Source: Sipunculus nudus (lineage: Eukaryota > Annelida > Sipuncula > Golfingiida > Sipunculidae). From it: a DNA stretch of 64,000 nt. Below the pieces are notes generated by a model. The model was not told the origin of the DNA, did not search any database, and saw nothing but the letters and a program-made list of their open reading frames with translations. A program made the position numbers and the translations under genes. The stretch spans positions 26,586,367 through 26,650,366 of the forward strand of contig CM049308.1 of the NCBI GenBank assembly GCA_026874595.1, read 5' to 3'. This document shows positions 50,221-63,997 of this stretch, one piece after another (the stretch's first letter is position 1; the number at the start of each line of letters is the position of its first letter).

Positions 50221-50911
50221 TTGACGGCGCTTATTCTGTTTTATTTTTATTTTTTTTTATTTTATATATTGTCTCGCTGAAATCAGCACTTTCTTTTTCT
50301 ATAGAGTTGTAATTAATGATTTTTCATCATACATATGGTGTATTGGGGATCTTTTCAGTTCAATGAAGTTAATTTAGAACATGAGAAAGGCTATTAGTGG
50401 TGATCTGGTATAAAGAAACCAAATTCCTGTGAGCCATGCATATACACGCTTTAAGGCCCTTGGAAAGAACATGATATAGACGAGTTACACACACGTACAC
50501 AAGTACACACGCACACAGACACTCTTTATCATTTGATTTATATTGCTGACCTTTTCCGTTACAGTAACAACATACGTACATATATACATTCAGTTTGGAT
50601 AGGTTCATAATTTTGGCTTCATGTTCTTGTTTATTTCATTAATAGACATCTCATATTTTTGGTAAAAGATGAAAAAATATATATATGTTTATAAATATAT
50701 GTATATAAATATATGAATATATATATATGTATATATATATATATGATTGGACCATTTTGGTTATACATATATATCCACTCAATTATATAACATTCTCAAA
50801 GTTTAAAGACTAAGAATCACAGTCATTTTTATCGGCTACCTCATGTGGGCAACTTTTTCCATTACCGTTTTCTTTTATTGTACACACTGTAACACACATT
50901 CACAGTAATAA
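50221..50911. other. AT-rich noncoding DNA
   Basis: No gene seen; degenerate TA patches at about 50678-50745. Confidence 0.5.
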
Positions 50912-51079
50912 AGGCCCCTAGGTTCTGCATTATTATTTTAATAGAAATACTATCCCGGACTATTTTAAGTAATGACAATAAATGTGTTTATTTGATGGGC
51001 CCTTAGGTTCTGCATTATTATGTTAACAGAAATACTATCTATGACGATTTCAAGTAATGACAATAAATGTGTTTATTTC
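50912..51079. repeat. Two-copy tandem duplication, period ~85 bp
   Basis: TAGGTTCTGCATTATTAT through AATAAATGTGTTTATTT is repeated once with several substitutions (start of copy 2 about 50998). Confidence 0.8.
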
Positions 51080-51616
51080 ATTTTCTTACGACGAAATAGT
51101 CTATTAGCGGTCAGTAGCTTACAAAACGTTTTAAAGAAAATGGTTTGGTATCTGACTTTTGATACAGTAAAATATATTTTCTAATGGGTTAATGACATTA
51201 AGTGGGTTCTTCTGTACATTAACGGTGATCTTGCACGGCACGATAGTAAGCAGTTTTGCACGAACCACTTTAAAGGTCACGTGAACGAGAAGTAGCGCGT
51301 GTCAATTTCATCTGATTGCGTATTCAGCTGATAAACCCGTATTTGTACAGACGATGTTAATTATGCACGCATGTGCAGATCCTTCATTTCTTAAAACAAA
51401 CTCAGCTGCAAACCTCAGAAAGGGGCCGGGAGAGAGAGAGAGAGAGAGAGCTAGAGAGACTTAAGCTTACCCTCATAAAATTTATTTTCAAATCAAAAAT
51501 AAAATTGAATTACAAAGAACAGCCAATCAGATACCGTTAATGCAACTCGTTTCTTACTAATGACGTTTCAACAATAAATGTCTTACATGGTGCTGCTAAG
51601 AGGCAATTTTAAATAA

Positions 51617-51666
<50 letters not shown>

Positions 51667-52399
51667 ACATTTATATATATGTATATATATCAACGCATTA
51701 TGTCCATTTGTTTGCGTATGCATGTGTACCAACCAATACACATAAATATGTGCTAAAAATAAAATGCTGAGAATCCCATTTCACATGCCAATAAGTGATT
51801 TATCCTCGCCTGCCTATTATAGAAGGTTTAACAGATCGAGTCATAGAAATACGATATAAATCTAAGCCTACTTTCAATCGGCATTTTCCTGAGTGAAAAT
51901 TAATTATTGATATCTAATGCCCATAACGTTCTCAAATTACGCCTGTTAAAATGCCATTTTTAATATTTCAAAATAGAATGCATGAGCAGCTGTCATGGAA
52001 CCTCAGATGAGCAATACTTTCAAAGGAAATTCGTTTGTGAAAATATAAAGTCACTCAGATTTAAAAAAAAAGTATATCTTCTCCAAAGCAAAGGGAATTG
52101 TTGCGCGAATGTATACACAAAGAGGTTTACCAGGTAACATCCCACGCCCCACGATTATTTAATGTTGTCATTTTTTGTAAGTCTATATACCTATATTGTC
52201 CTGTATACGTCAAAATCACGAATATACAAGTATATCTTGTATATGACCGAGAACGCCCGTGTATATGCAGACGTGACAGCAGGCATGGCGTCAGTTATAT
52301 TGTATGCCCGTATAGAGCGGGAGGGAGGAAAGAAAGAAAGAACAAGAGAGAGAATACAACTTATGATGAAGTATTTTCATGTCATATACAGTTTACATT

Positions 52400-52465
<66 letters not shown>

Positions 52466-52989
52466 CAAGGAGACCTTGAAGCTCGATTATAGAAATCACC
52501 ATGAGGATTAGATGTCACATTAAATAAAATTGTCCTGGTATATTCAGGCAGGGAATTAGTTTCAGGTCTCAATTCCAAGGAAATCCCATATTTAAAATTT
52601 CTTATTCATTTCAGATTGGTTCATTTTTCAATTTTTAAATGTCTGTATAATCACCTGTCCCTTAAGGTTAAGGAAACATAATCTTTTGCGCATACATATT
52701 ATTTTTTTTATTTTTCTCAAAGGGGGCATGTCAATTTTTGGATTACAATGTACTGAATTATGGTATAACTCCACAAATTTAATCTTCTCGGTCACAAAAG
52801 AGAAGCAATAATTAATTGTTATTGCACTTAACCTTTCTGTATGTCTGTTCTCTGAGTATTTTAATATGAGACCTCTGCATGGAGATATAATTTTTTTTCA
52901 AAACTCAGTGAAAGGGCTTTAATGTGTTCCCGATTAAATTCTATGGACAGGCAGAGTGAAAAGGGTGACGGTACACTCATTGTGTTATT
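51080..52989. other. Noncoding DNA with microsatellites
   Basis: No gene seen. Contains (GA)n at about 51432-51450, (TA)n at about 51624-51690 and (CT)n(TA)n at 52401-52460. Confidence 0.5.
52401..52460. repeat. Compound (CT)n(TA)n microsatellite
   Basis: About 16 CT units followed by about 14 TA units, the same compound order as at 4313-4406 and at the window's end. Confidence 0.95.
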
Positions 52990-53040
52990 CTGGTAGTGTG
53001 TAAAAGATTGATAAAGATAAGGACTGTGGTTTACTTATGA

Positions 53041-54313
53041 CGGTAAAAGAGGAGTAGACGTTATGATGAGGACGGTGGTTTACTTATGACTGTGGTGAAG
53101 GAGTAGACGTTACGATGAGGACGATGGTTTACTAATGACTATGGTGGAGGAGTAGACGTAAAGATAAGGGCGTTGGTTTCCTTATGACATTGGTAGAGGA
53201 GTAGACGTAAAGATAAGGGCGATGGTTTACTTATGACATTGGTAGAGGAGTAGACGTTACGATGAGGACGATGGTTTACTTATGACGGTGGTAGAGGAGT
53301 AGACGTTACGATGAGGACGGTGGTTTACTTATGATGGTGGTAGAGGAGTAGACGTTCCGATGAGGACGATGGTTTACTTATGACGGTGGTAGAGGAGTAG
53401 ACGTAAAGATATGGGCGATGGTTTACTTATGACTATGGTGGAGGAGTAGACGTAAAGATAAGGGCGATGGTTTATTATGACATTGGTAGAGGAGTAGACG
53501 TTACGATGAGGACGATGGTTTACTTATGACTATGGTGGAGGAGTAGACGTAAATATAAGGGCGATGGATTACTTATGACATTGGTAGAGGAGTAGACGTT
53601 ACGATGAGGACGATGGTTTACTTATGACGGTGGTAGAGGAGTAGACGTTACGATGAGGACGATGGTTTACTTATGACGGTGGTAGAGGAGTAGACGTTAC
53701 GATGAGGACGGTGGTTTACTTATGACGGTGGTAGAGGAGTAGACGTTACGATGAGGACGGTGGTTTACTTATGACTGTGGTGGAGGAGTAGACGTTACGA
53801 TGAGGACGATGGTTTACTTACGACGGTGGTAGAGGAGTAGACGTTCCGATGAGGACGATGGTTTACTTATGACGGTGGTAGAGGAGTAGACGTTACGATG
53901 AGGACGGTGGTTTACTTATGACGGTGGTAGAGGAGTAGACGTTACGATGAGGACGGTGGTTTACTTATGACTGTGGTGGAGGAGTAGACGTTACGATGAG
54001 GACGATGGTTTACTTACGACGGTGGTAGAGGAGTAGACGTTACGATGAGGACGATTGTTTACTTATGACGGTGGTAGAGGAGTAGACGTAAAGATAAGGG
54101 CGATGGTTTACTTATGACTATGGTGGAGGAGTAGACGTAAAGATAAGGGCGATGGTTTACTTATGACATTGGTAGAGGAGTAGACGTTACGATGAGGACG
54201 ATGGTTTACTTATGACTATGGTGGAGGAGTAGACGTAAATATAAGGGCGATGGATTACTTATGACATTGGTAGAGGAGTAGACGTTACGATGAGGACGAT
54301 GGTTTACTTATGA
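53041..54313. repeat. Higher-order repeat of the 49-bp array, copy 1
   Basis: 1273-bp block (26 units less one base, the deletion being TTTATTATGAC near 53471). Repeated immediately at 54314-55586 with private variants such as ACTAATGAC, GCGTTGGTTTCC and GATATGGGCG at the same offsets. Confidence 0.9.
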
Positions 54314-55586
54314 CGGTAAAAGAGGAGTAGACGTTATGATGAGGACGGTGGTTTACTTATGACTGTGGTGAAGGAGTAGACGTTACGATGAGGACGATGG
54401 TTTACTAATGACTATGGTGGAGGAGTAGACGTAAAGATAAGGGCGTTGGTTTCCTTATGACATTGGTAGAGGAGTAGACGTAAAGATAAGGGCGATGGTT
54501 TACTTATGACATTGGTAGAGGAGTAGACGTTACGATGAGGACGATGGTTTACTTATGACGGTGGTAGAGGAGTAGACGTTACGATGAGGACGGTGGTTTA
54601 CTTATGATGGTGGTAGAGGAGTAGACGTTCCGATGAGGACGATGGTTTACTTATGACGGTGGTAGAGGAGTAGACGTAAAGATATGGGCGATGGTTTACT
54701 TATGACTATGGTGGAGGAGTAGACGTAAAGATAAGGGCGATGGTTTATTATGACATTGGTAGAGGAGTAGACGTTACGATGAGGACGATGGTTTACTTAT
54801 GACTATGGTGGAGGAGTAGACGTAAATATAAGGGCGATGGATTACTTATGACATTGGTAGAGGAGTAGACGTTACGATGAGGACGATGGTTTACTTATGA
54901 CGGTGGTAGAGGAGTAGACGTTACGATGAGGACGATGGTTTACTTATGACGGTGGTAGAGGAGTAGACGTTACGATGAGGACGGTGGTTTACTTATGACG
55001 GTGGTAGAGGAGTAGACGTTACGATGAGGACGGTGGTTTACTTATGACTGTGGTGGAGGAGTAGACGTTACGATGAGGACGATGGTTTACTTACGACGGT
55101 GGTAGAGGAGTAGACGTTCCGATGAGGACGATGGTTTACTTATGACGGTGGTAGAGGAGTAGACGTTACGATGAGGACGGTGGTTTACTTATGACGGTGG
55201 TAGAGGAGTAGACGTTACGATGAGGACGGTGGTTTACTTATGACTGTGGTGGAGGAGTAGACGTTACGATGAGGACGATGGTTTACTTACGACGGTGGTA
55301 GAGGAGTAGACGTTACGATGAGGACGATTGTTTACTTATGACGGTGGTAGAGGAGTAGACGTAAAGATAAGGGCGATGGTTTACTTATGACTATGGTGGA
55401 GGAGTAGACGTAAAGATAAGGGCGATGGTTTACTTATGACATTGGTAGAGGAGTAGACGTTACGATGAGGACGATGGTTTACTTATGACTATGGTGGAGG
55501 AGTAGACGTAAATATAAGGGCGATGGATTACTTATGACATTGGTAGAGGAGTAGACGTTACGATGAGGACGATGGTTTACTTATGA
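54314..55586. repeat. Higher-order repeat of the 49-bp array, copy 2
   Basis: No difference from copy 1 was noticed in the parts compared by eye, so the duplication is recent or kept uniform. The copies part at about 55587. Confidence 0.9.
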
Positions 55587-58500
55587 CGGTGGTAGAGGAG
55601 TAGACGTTACGATGAGGACGATGGTTTACTTATGACGGTGGTAGAGGAGTAGACGTTACGATGAGGACGGTGGTTTACTTATGACTATGGTGGAGGAGTA
55701 GACGTAAAGATAAGGGCGATGGTTTACTTATGACGGTGGTAGAGGTGTAGACGTTACGAGGAGGACGATGGTTTCCTTAAGACGGTGGTAGAGGAGTAGA
55801 CGTAAAGATAAGGACGATGGTTTACTTATAACTGTTGTGGAGGAGTAGACGTAAAGATAAGGGCGATGGTTTACTTATGACTGTGGTAGAGGAGTAGACG
55901 TTACGATGAGGACGATGGTTTACTTATGATGGTGGTAGAGGAGTAGACGTTACGATGAGGACGATGGTTTACTTATGACTATGGTGGAGGAGTAGACGTA
56001 AAGATAAGGGCGATGGTTTACTTATGATGGTGGTAGAGGAGTAGACGTTACGATGAGAACGATGGTTTACTTAAGACGGTGGTAGAGGAGTAGACGGTAA
56101 GATAAGGACGATGGTTTACTTATGACTATGGTGGAGGAGTAGACGTAAAGATAAGGGCGATGGTTTACTTATGACTATGGTGGAGGAGTAGACGTAAAGA
56201 TAAGGGCGATGGTTTACTTATGACATTGGTAGAGGAGTAGACGTAAAGATAAGGGCGATGGTTTACTTATGACTATGGTGGAGGAGTAGACGTAAAGATA
56301 AGGGCGATGGTTTACTTATGACTGTGGTAGAGGAGTAGACGTAAAGATAAGGGCGATGGTTTACTTATGACGGTGGTAGAGGGGTAGACGTTACGATGAG
56401 GACGATGGTTTACTTATGACGGTGGTAGAAGAGTAGACGTAAAGATAAGGGCGATGGTTTACTTATGACGGTGGTAGAGGAGTAGACGTACAGATAAGGG
56501 CGATGGTTTACTTATGACGGCGGTAGAGGAGTAGACGTAAAGATAAGGGCGATGGTTTACTTATGACATTGGTAGAGGAGTAGACGTAAAGATAAGGGCG
56601 ATGGTTTACTTATGACGGTGGTAGAGGAGTAGACGTAAAGATATGTGCGATGGTTTACTTATGACGGTGGTAGAGGAGTAGACGTAAAGATAAGGGCGAT
56701 GGTTTACTTATGACATCGGTAGAGGAGTAGACGTAAAGATAAGGGCGATGGTTTACTTATGACATTGGTAGAGGAGTAGACGTAAAGATAAGGGCGATTG
56801 TTTACTTATGACATTGGTAGAGGAGTAGACGTAAAGATAAGGGCGATGGTTTACTTATGACATTGGTAGAGGAGTAGACGTAAAGATAAGGGCGATGGTT
56901 TACTTATGACATTGGTACAGGAGTAGACGTAAAGATAAGGGCGATGGTTTACTTATGACATTGGTAGAGGAGTTGACGTAAAGATAAGGGCGATGGTTTA
57001 CTTATGACATTGGTAGAGGAGTAGACGTAAAGATAAGGGCGATGGTTTACTTATGACATTGGTACAGGAGTAGACGTAAAGATAAGGGCGATGGTTTACT
57101 TATGACGGTGGTAGAGGAGTAGACGTAAAGATATGGGCGATGGTTTACTTATGACGGTGGTAGAGGAGTAGACGAAAAGATAAGGGCGATGGTTTACTTA
57201 TGACATTGGTGGAGGAGTAGACGTAAAGATAAGGGCGATGGTTTATTTATGACTATGGTGGAGGAGTAGACGTAAAGATAAGGGCGATGGTTTACTTATG
57301 ACTATGGTGGAGGAGTAGACGTAAAGATAAGGGCGATGGTTTACTTATGACTATGGTGGAGGAGTAGACGTAAAGATAAGGGCGATGGTTTACTTATGAC
57401 ATTGGTAGAGGAGTAGACGTAAAGATAAGGGCGATGGTTTACTTATGACTATGGTGGAGGAGTAGACGTAAAGATAAGGGCGATGGTTTACTTATGACAT
57501 TGGTAGAGGAGTAGACGTTAAGATAAGGACGATGGTTTACTTATGACGGTGGTAGAGGAGTAGACGTAAAGATAAGGGCGATGGTTTACTTATGACTATG
57601 GTGGAGGAGTAGACGTAAAGGTAAGGGCGATGGTTTACTTATGACATTGGTAGTGGAGTAGACGTTAAGATAAGGACGATGGTTTACTTATGACTATGGT
57701 GGAGGAGTAGACGTAAAGATAAGGGCGATGGTTTACTTATGACTATGGTGGAGGAGTAGACGTAAAGGTTAGGGCGATGGTTTACTTATGACATTGGTAC
57801 AGGAGTAGACGTTAAGATAAGGACGATGGTTTACTTATGACGGTGGTAGAGGAGTAGACGTAAAGATAAGGGCGATGGGTTACTTATGACATTGGTAGAA
57901 GAGTAGACGTAAAGATAAGGGCGATGGTTTACTTATGACGGTGGTAGAGGAGTAGACGTTACGATGAGGACGATGGTTTCCTTAAGACGGTGGTAGAGGA
58001 GTAGACGTAAAAATAAGGACGATGGTTTACTTATGACATTGGTAGAGGAGTAGACGTAAAGATAAGGGCGATGGTTTACTTATGACATTGGTAGGGGAGT
58101 AGACGTAAAGATAAGGGCGATGGTTTACTTATGACGGTGGTAGAGGAGTAGACGTAAAGATAAGGGCGATGGTTTACTTATGACTATGGGGGAGGAGTAG
58201 ACGTAAAGATAAGGGCGATGGTTTACTTATGACTATGGTGGAGGAGTAGACGTAAAGATAAGAGCGATGGTTTACTTATGACATTGGTACAGGAGTAGAC
58301 GTTAAGATAAGGACGATGGTTTACTTTTGACGGTGGTAGAGGAGTAGAAGTAAAGATAAGGGCGATGGGTTACTTATGACATTGGTAGAAGAGCAGACGT
58401 AAAGATAAGGGCGATTGTTTACTTATGACGGTGGTAAGGAGTAGACGTTACGATGAGGACGATGGTTTACATATGACTGTGGTAGAGGAGTAGACGTAAA

Positions 58501-59567
58501 GATAAGGGCGATGGTTTTTCATATGAGGGGTGTTGATTAGACGTCAAGATAAGGGCGATGGTTTACTTAAGACGGTGGTAGAGGAGTAGACGTTAAAGAA
58601 AAGGGCGATGGTTTACTTATGACTATGGTTGAGGAGTAGACGTAAAGATAAGGGCGATGGTTTACTTATGACGGTGGTAGAGGAGTAGACGTTACGACGA
58701 GGACGATGGTTTACTTATGACGGTGGTAGAGGAGTTGACGTTACGATGAGGACGATGGTTTACTTATGACGGTGGTAGAGGAGTAGACGTTACGATGAGG
58801 ACGATGGTTTACTTATGACTATGGTGGAGGAGTTGACGTAAAGATAAGGGCGATGGTTTACTTATGACGGTGGTAAAGGAGTAGACGTTACGATGAGGAC
58901 GATGGTTTACTTAAGACGGTGGTAGAGGAGTAGATGTTAAGATAAGGGCGATGGTTTACTTATGACATTGGTAGAGGAGTAGACGTAAAGAAAAGGGCGA
59001 TGGTTTACTTATGACTATGGTGGAGGAGTAGACGTAAAGATAAGGGCGATGGTTTATTTATGACATTGGTAGAGGAGAAGACGTAAAGAAAAGGGCGATG
59101 GTTTACTTATGACATTGGTAGAAGAGTAGACGTAAAGATAAGGGCGATGGTTTACTTATGACGGTGGTAGAGGAGTATACGTTACGATGAGGACGATGGT
59201 TTACTTGAGACGGTGGAAGAGGAGTAGACGTTAAGATAAGGACGTAGTTTACTTATAACTGTTGTGGAGGAGTAGACGTAAAGATAAGGGCGATGGTTTA
59301 CTTGTGACTGTGGTGGAGGAGTAGACGTACAAAGATAAGGACGATGGTTTACTTATGACATTGGTAGAGGAGTAGACGTTAAGATAAGGGCGATGGTTTA
59401 CTTATGACGGTGGTAGAGGAGTAGACGTTACGATGAGAACGATGGTTTACTTAAGACGGTGGTAGAGGAGTGGACGTATAGATAAGGACGATGGTTTACT
59501 TATAACTGTTGTGGAGGAGTTGACGTAAAGATAAGGGCGATGGTTTACTTGTGACTGTGGTGGAGGA

Positions 59568-60540
59568 GTAGACGTACAAAGATAAGGGCGATGGTTTACT
59601 TATGGCATTGGTAGAGGAGTAGACGTTAAGATAAGGGCGATGGTTTACTTATGACATTTGTAGAGGAGTAGACGTTAAGATAAGTACGGTGGTTTACTTA
59701 TGACTGTGGTGGAGGAGTAGACGTTACGATGGGGACAATGGTTTACTTATGACAGTGGTAGAGGAGTAGACGTAAAGATAAGGACGGTGGTTTACTTATG
59801 ACGGTGGTAGAGGAGTGGACGTTACGAAGAGGACGATGGTTTACTTATGACTGTGGTGGAGGAGTAGACGTAAAGATAAGGGCGATGGTTTACTTATGAC
59901 GGTGGTAGAGGAGTATACGTTACGATGAGGACGATGGTTTACTTGAGACGGTGGAAGAGGAGTAGACGTTAAGATAAGGACGTAGTTTACTTATAACTGT
60001 TGTGGAGGAGTAGACGTACAGATAATGGCGATGGTTTACTTGAGACTGTGGTTGAGGAGTAGACGTTAAGATGACTGTGGTTTGTATATAACGGTGGTGG
60101 AGGAGTAGACGTTAAGATAAGCAAGGTGGTCTTATGACGGTGGTGGAGAAATAGACGTAAAAATAAGGACGATTGTGTACCTTTCACAGTGGTGGAGGAG
60201 TAGACGTTAAGATAAGGACGGTGGTTTACTTATGACTGTGGTGGAGGAGTAGACGTTACGATGAGGACAATGGTTTACTTATGACAGTGGTAGAGGAGTG
60301 GACGTAAAGATAAGGGCGATAGTTTATTTATGACTGTGGTGGAGGAGTAGACGTAAAGATAAGGGGATGGTTTACTCATGACTGTAGTGGAGGAGTAGAC
60401 GTAAAGATAAGACGATGGTTTACTTATGACATTGGTAGAGGAGTAGACGTTAAGATAAGGACGATGGTTTACTTATGACTGTGGTGGAGGAGTAGACGTA
60501 AAGATAAGGGCGATGGTTTACTTATGACTGTAGTGGAGGA
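59568..60540. repeat. Second higher-order repeat (973 bp), copy 1
   Basis: A block including the unusual units with GTACAAAGATAAG, ACATTTGTAG, AAGATGACTGTGG and TAAGCAAGGTGG, repeated at 60541-61513. The same 66-codon minus-strand ORF appears in both copies for that reason and is not a gene. Confidence 0.9.
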
Positions 60541-61513
60541 GTAGACGTACAAAGATAAGGGCGATGGTTTACTTATGGCATTGGTAGAGGAGTAGACGTT
60601 AAGATAAGGGCGATGGTTTACTTATGACATTTGTAGAGGAGTAGACGTTAAGATAAGTACGGTGGTTTACTTATGACTGTGGTGGAGGAGTAGACGTTAC
60701 GATGGGGACAATGGTTTACTTATGACAGTGGTAGAGGAGTAGACGTAAAGATAAGGACGGTGGTTTACTTATGACGGTGGTAGAGGAGTGGACGTTACGA
60801 AGAGGACGATGGTTTACTTATGACTGTGGTGGAGGAGTAGACGTAAAGATAAGGGCGATGGTTTACTTATGACGGTGGTAGAGGAGTATACGTTACGATG
60901 AGGACGATGGTTTACTTGAGACGGTGGAAGAGGAGTAGACGTTAAGATAAGGACGTAGTTTACTTATAACTGTTGTGGAGGAGTAGACGTACAGATAATG
61001 GCGATGGTTTACTTGAGACTGTGGTTGAGGAGTAGACGTTAAGATGACTGTGGTTTGTATATAACGGTGGTGGAGGAGTAGACGTTAAGATAAGCAAGGT
61101 GGTCTTATGACGGTGGTGGAGAAATAGACGTAAAAATAAGGACGATTGTGTACCTTTCACAGTGGTGGAGGAGTAGACGTTAAGATAAGGACGGTGGTTT
61201 ACTTATGACTGTGGTGGAGGAGTAGACGTTACGATGAGGACAATGGTTTACTTATGACAGTGGTAGAGGAGTGGACGTAAAGATAAGGGCAATAGTTTAT
61301 TTATGACTGTGGTGGAGGAGTAGACGTAAAGATAAGGGGATGGTTTACTCATGACTGTAGTGGAGGAGTAGACGTAAAGATAAGACGATGGTTTACTTAT
61401 GACATTGGTAGAGGAGTAGACGTTAAGATAAGGACGATGGTTTACTTATGACTGTGGTGGAGGAGTAGACGTAAAGATAAGGGCGATGGTTTACTTATGA
61501 CTGTAGTGGAGGA
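60541..61513. repeat. Second higher-order repeat (973 bp), copy 2
   Basis: Nearly identical to copy 1; one substitution was noticed (GGGCGATAG at 60316 versus GGGCAATAG 973 bp later). Confidence 0.9.
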
Positions 61514-61910
61514 GTAGACGTAGTGATAAGGGAGATGGTTTACTTATGACATTGGTAGAGGAGTGGACGTTACGATGAGGACGATGGTTTACTTATGACG
61601 GTGGTAGAGGAGTAGACTTAAAGATAAGGACGATGGTTTACATATGACGGTGGTAGAGGAGTAGACGTAAAGATAAGGGCGATGGTTTACTCATGACGGT
61701 AGTGGAGGAATAGACGTAAAGATAAGGGCGATGGTTTACATATGAGGGGGGTGGATTAGACGTAAAGATAAGGACGATGGTTTACTTAAGACGTTTGGGA
61801 GAAGATAACTTATAAGATGCGGGCGGTTGTTTATACTTATTATGAGGATGGGGGATGAGACGTAAAGATAAGGGGGATGGGAGAGTTATATATATGATGG
61901 TGAGGACATA

Positions 61911-63917
61911 TATATATATACAGATAGGGGCGTACTTTTTATGACGGCGGTTAATTATGATTGCGATTGGTTATATAGGGGCATGTTTGTGGTGTTACTG
62001 ACACTGTATCATTCATATTCTGTTTAAACGAAATGTCTGCCTCGTAACCTGAGGAAGTATGTGTTTCATAGTTACTTGTTCCCAAGAGAAATTCTTTTGG
62101 AGGAAGAAGTTCCCTGAGACGTTCAAGAGTTTAGGTTGGTTGAAGAAACCCATTTTTTTTGTTTCTACAGATAACGGTTTCCACTTCATGCTTGGTATAT
62201 ACGTAAACAAATCTACGACTCTACATTTCAATCTTTTATGTGCTCATATACATGGCTGAGGAGATCTGCACACACACGCGCGGACGCGTGTACAAACTTC
62301 ATATATATTAAACTATATTATGTCTATATATTGTTATATTATTGGTGTGTTTCTGCATACGGGGTCAGGTATATGTTCAGTGGGACCTATGCTCCCTATA
62401 TAAATTTAAATGTCCTGTTTGTTATACTTAACAATAGCAGACATTTAAGTATATTTAAGATATGGTAAGTATAACCATAACAACATCGGACTGTGATTGT
62501 GATGCAAAATGAAAACACGTGAACCCTTACTTGTTGAATAGATTCATCCACCGAGGAGCAAAACAAAAAATAAAATCTTGTCATCTGAAGTTTAAAATAC
62601 ATTTCTTTAAGAAAATTGCAAGTTTAACATTTCCATTAATATCGGGGATATTATAACAGCCCAATCATCCATATATGCAATATTAATATCTAATACTTTC
62701 TAGGGAACTTATGGGAACTCCCTACCCCCCCCCCCCCCCCCCCACCCCCGCGATCCGCTTCTGGGAGACGTTGCTCTATATTATAAGGCAATCTCTATAT
62801 GTGTGTACGTTTATACAAGTATTTTGCATGTTCGTATATGTTCAGTCTCTCGCCAACAGTAACACCTGCGACACACGATGACACGTGACGCAGGACCTCC
62901 CGTGTTTACTCATGCAATAAATCCTCCAAGGCAACAAGTCGTCATGCGGTGCCGCGAAGTTGTTTACATGTCAAATGGTGTAGGTCGAGAGGATGCATGG
63001 CCTCTGTGATCTTATTGAGTCTATAAACGGCATGGTAGCCCTTTCCTTGATACGAAATAAAATCCGCTGACTAATTCGGTTTTTGTTTTGTTTGGCAACC
63101 CCCCCCCCCCCCCCCCGAACACACACAAATATGACCATGCCGGACCCACGGAGTATGAAAAGGCACCGGGTATAGATTTGCATTTTTGCGTCAGTATGGT
63201 TAGTTTTCCACTTGAGACGAATGGAAAAAAAATCAGTTGCGTGAAAATTTGTGTTTTATTTTTCCGAACAAAAACAATGCCGAGTGATTTGTTTTTTTGT
63301 TTTACAGGAAACGCATATGTACAAGTAAGACGGGCATTCAACATAAAACAATTAGCCCTTCTTCATTCCCTTTTTCCTCGTCTCCCGCGTTTTATGGATT
63401 TTCTGACTGTATGATTATATCCTTACATAAACTGTCATCGTGTTAAAGAAATTTCATTATAAAACATAATTACTTTATGGGAAAGTCAAATTGAGTCATA
63501 TTCAACCAGAAACATGCCGGGGCAATGCTCCGGCTGGCGTCTACATGTACTAATAGCCACATACAGATGAAATATATTGAACTAATATATAGTTTAAATG
63601 TTGTTTTTTAAAAGATCCTAAATGAGCCGTAAGAAAAAGCTTAACTTGAAATGTCTCTATTAATTGAAGAAGTCTGAATCTCTACCAGGAAAGGGTAAAC
63701 CAAGCAATCCTGTGCCAGTAATCGGATACATGTTTCTTGATCATTAACATGGTTTCAGTGATTGACCGACACCCTGTTTAATGGTTATACACAGGAGAAG
63801 TACTGTTTTTCTTGGACTAATTTGTTTTTCCTTGTTACAAGCACAGGCGTGGGAAAATCTGATCATCTTCGGGGGGGGGGGGGGGGGATTACATGACATG
63901 GACTGAGAAGAAACGGC
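61911..63917. other. Noncoding DNA, no gene seen
   Basis: Unique sequence with C runs at 62725-62743 (19) and 63099-63116 (18) and a G run at 63871-63887 (17). Short ORFs (up to 108 codons) lack domains. Confidence 0.5.

Positions 63918-63997
<80 letters not shown>

Larger units (their letters stand above)
52990..61910. repeat. 49-bp satellite array (about 180 units)
   Basis: Direct tandem repeats with a 49-bp period (for example ACTATGGTGG at 57301 and 57350). Units follow GGAGTAGACGT, then one of two main versions (AAAGATAAGGGCGATGG or TACGATGAGGACGATGG, with recombinants), then TTTACTTATGAC and a variable ATT/GGT/TAT/TGT-GGT linker. Since 49 is not a multiple of three there is no long ORF. 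Units decay at both edges (52990-53040 and 61740-61910), as expected of unequal exchange. The first version contains the GATA-factor consensus AGATAAGG; the second lacks it. Confidence 0.97.

Noticed and set aside
59987-61160. Two identical 66-codon minus-strand ORFs at 59987-60187 and 60960-61160 as a duplicated gene
   Set aside because: They lie inside 49-bp satellite units and are identical only because the 973-bp block is duplicated.
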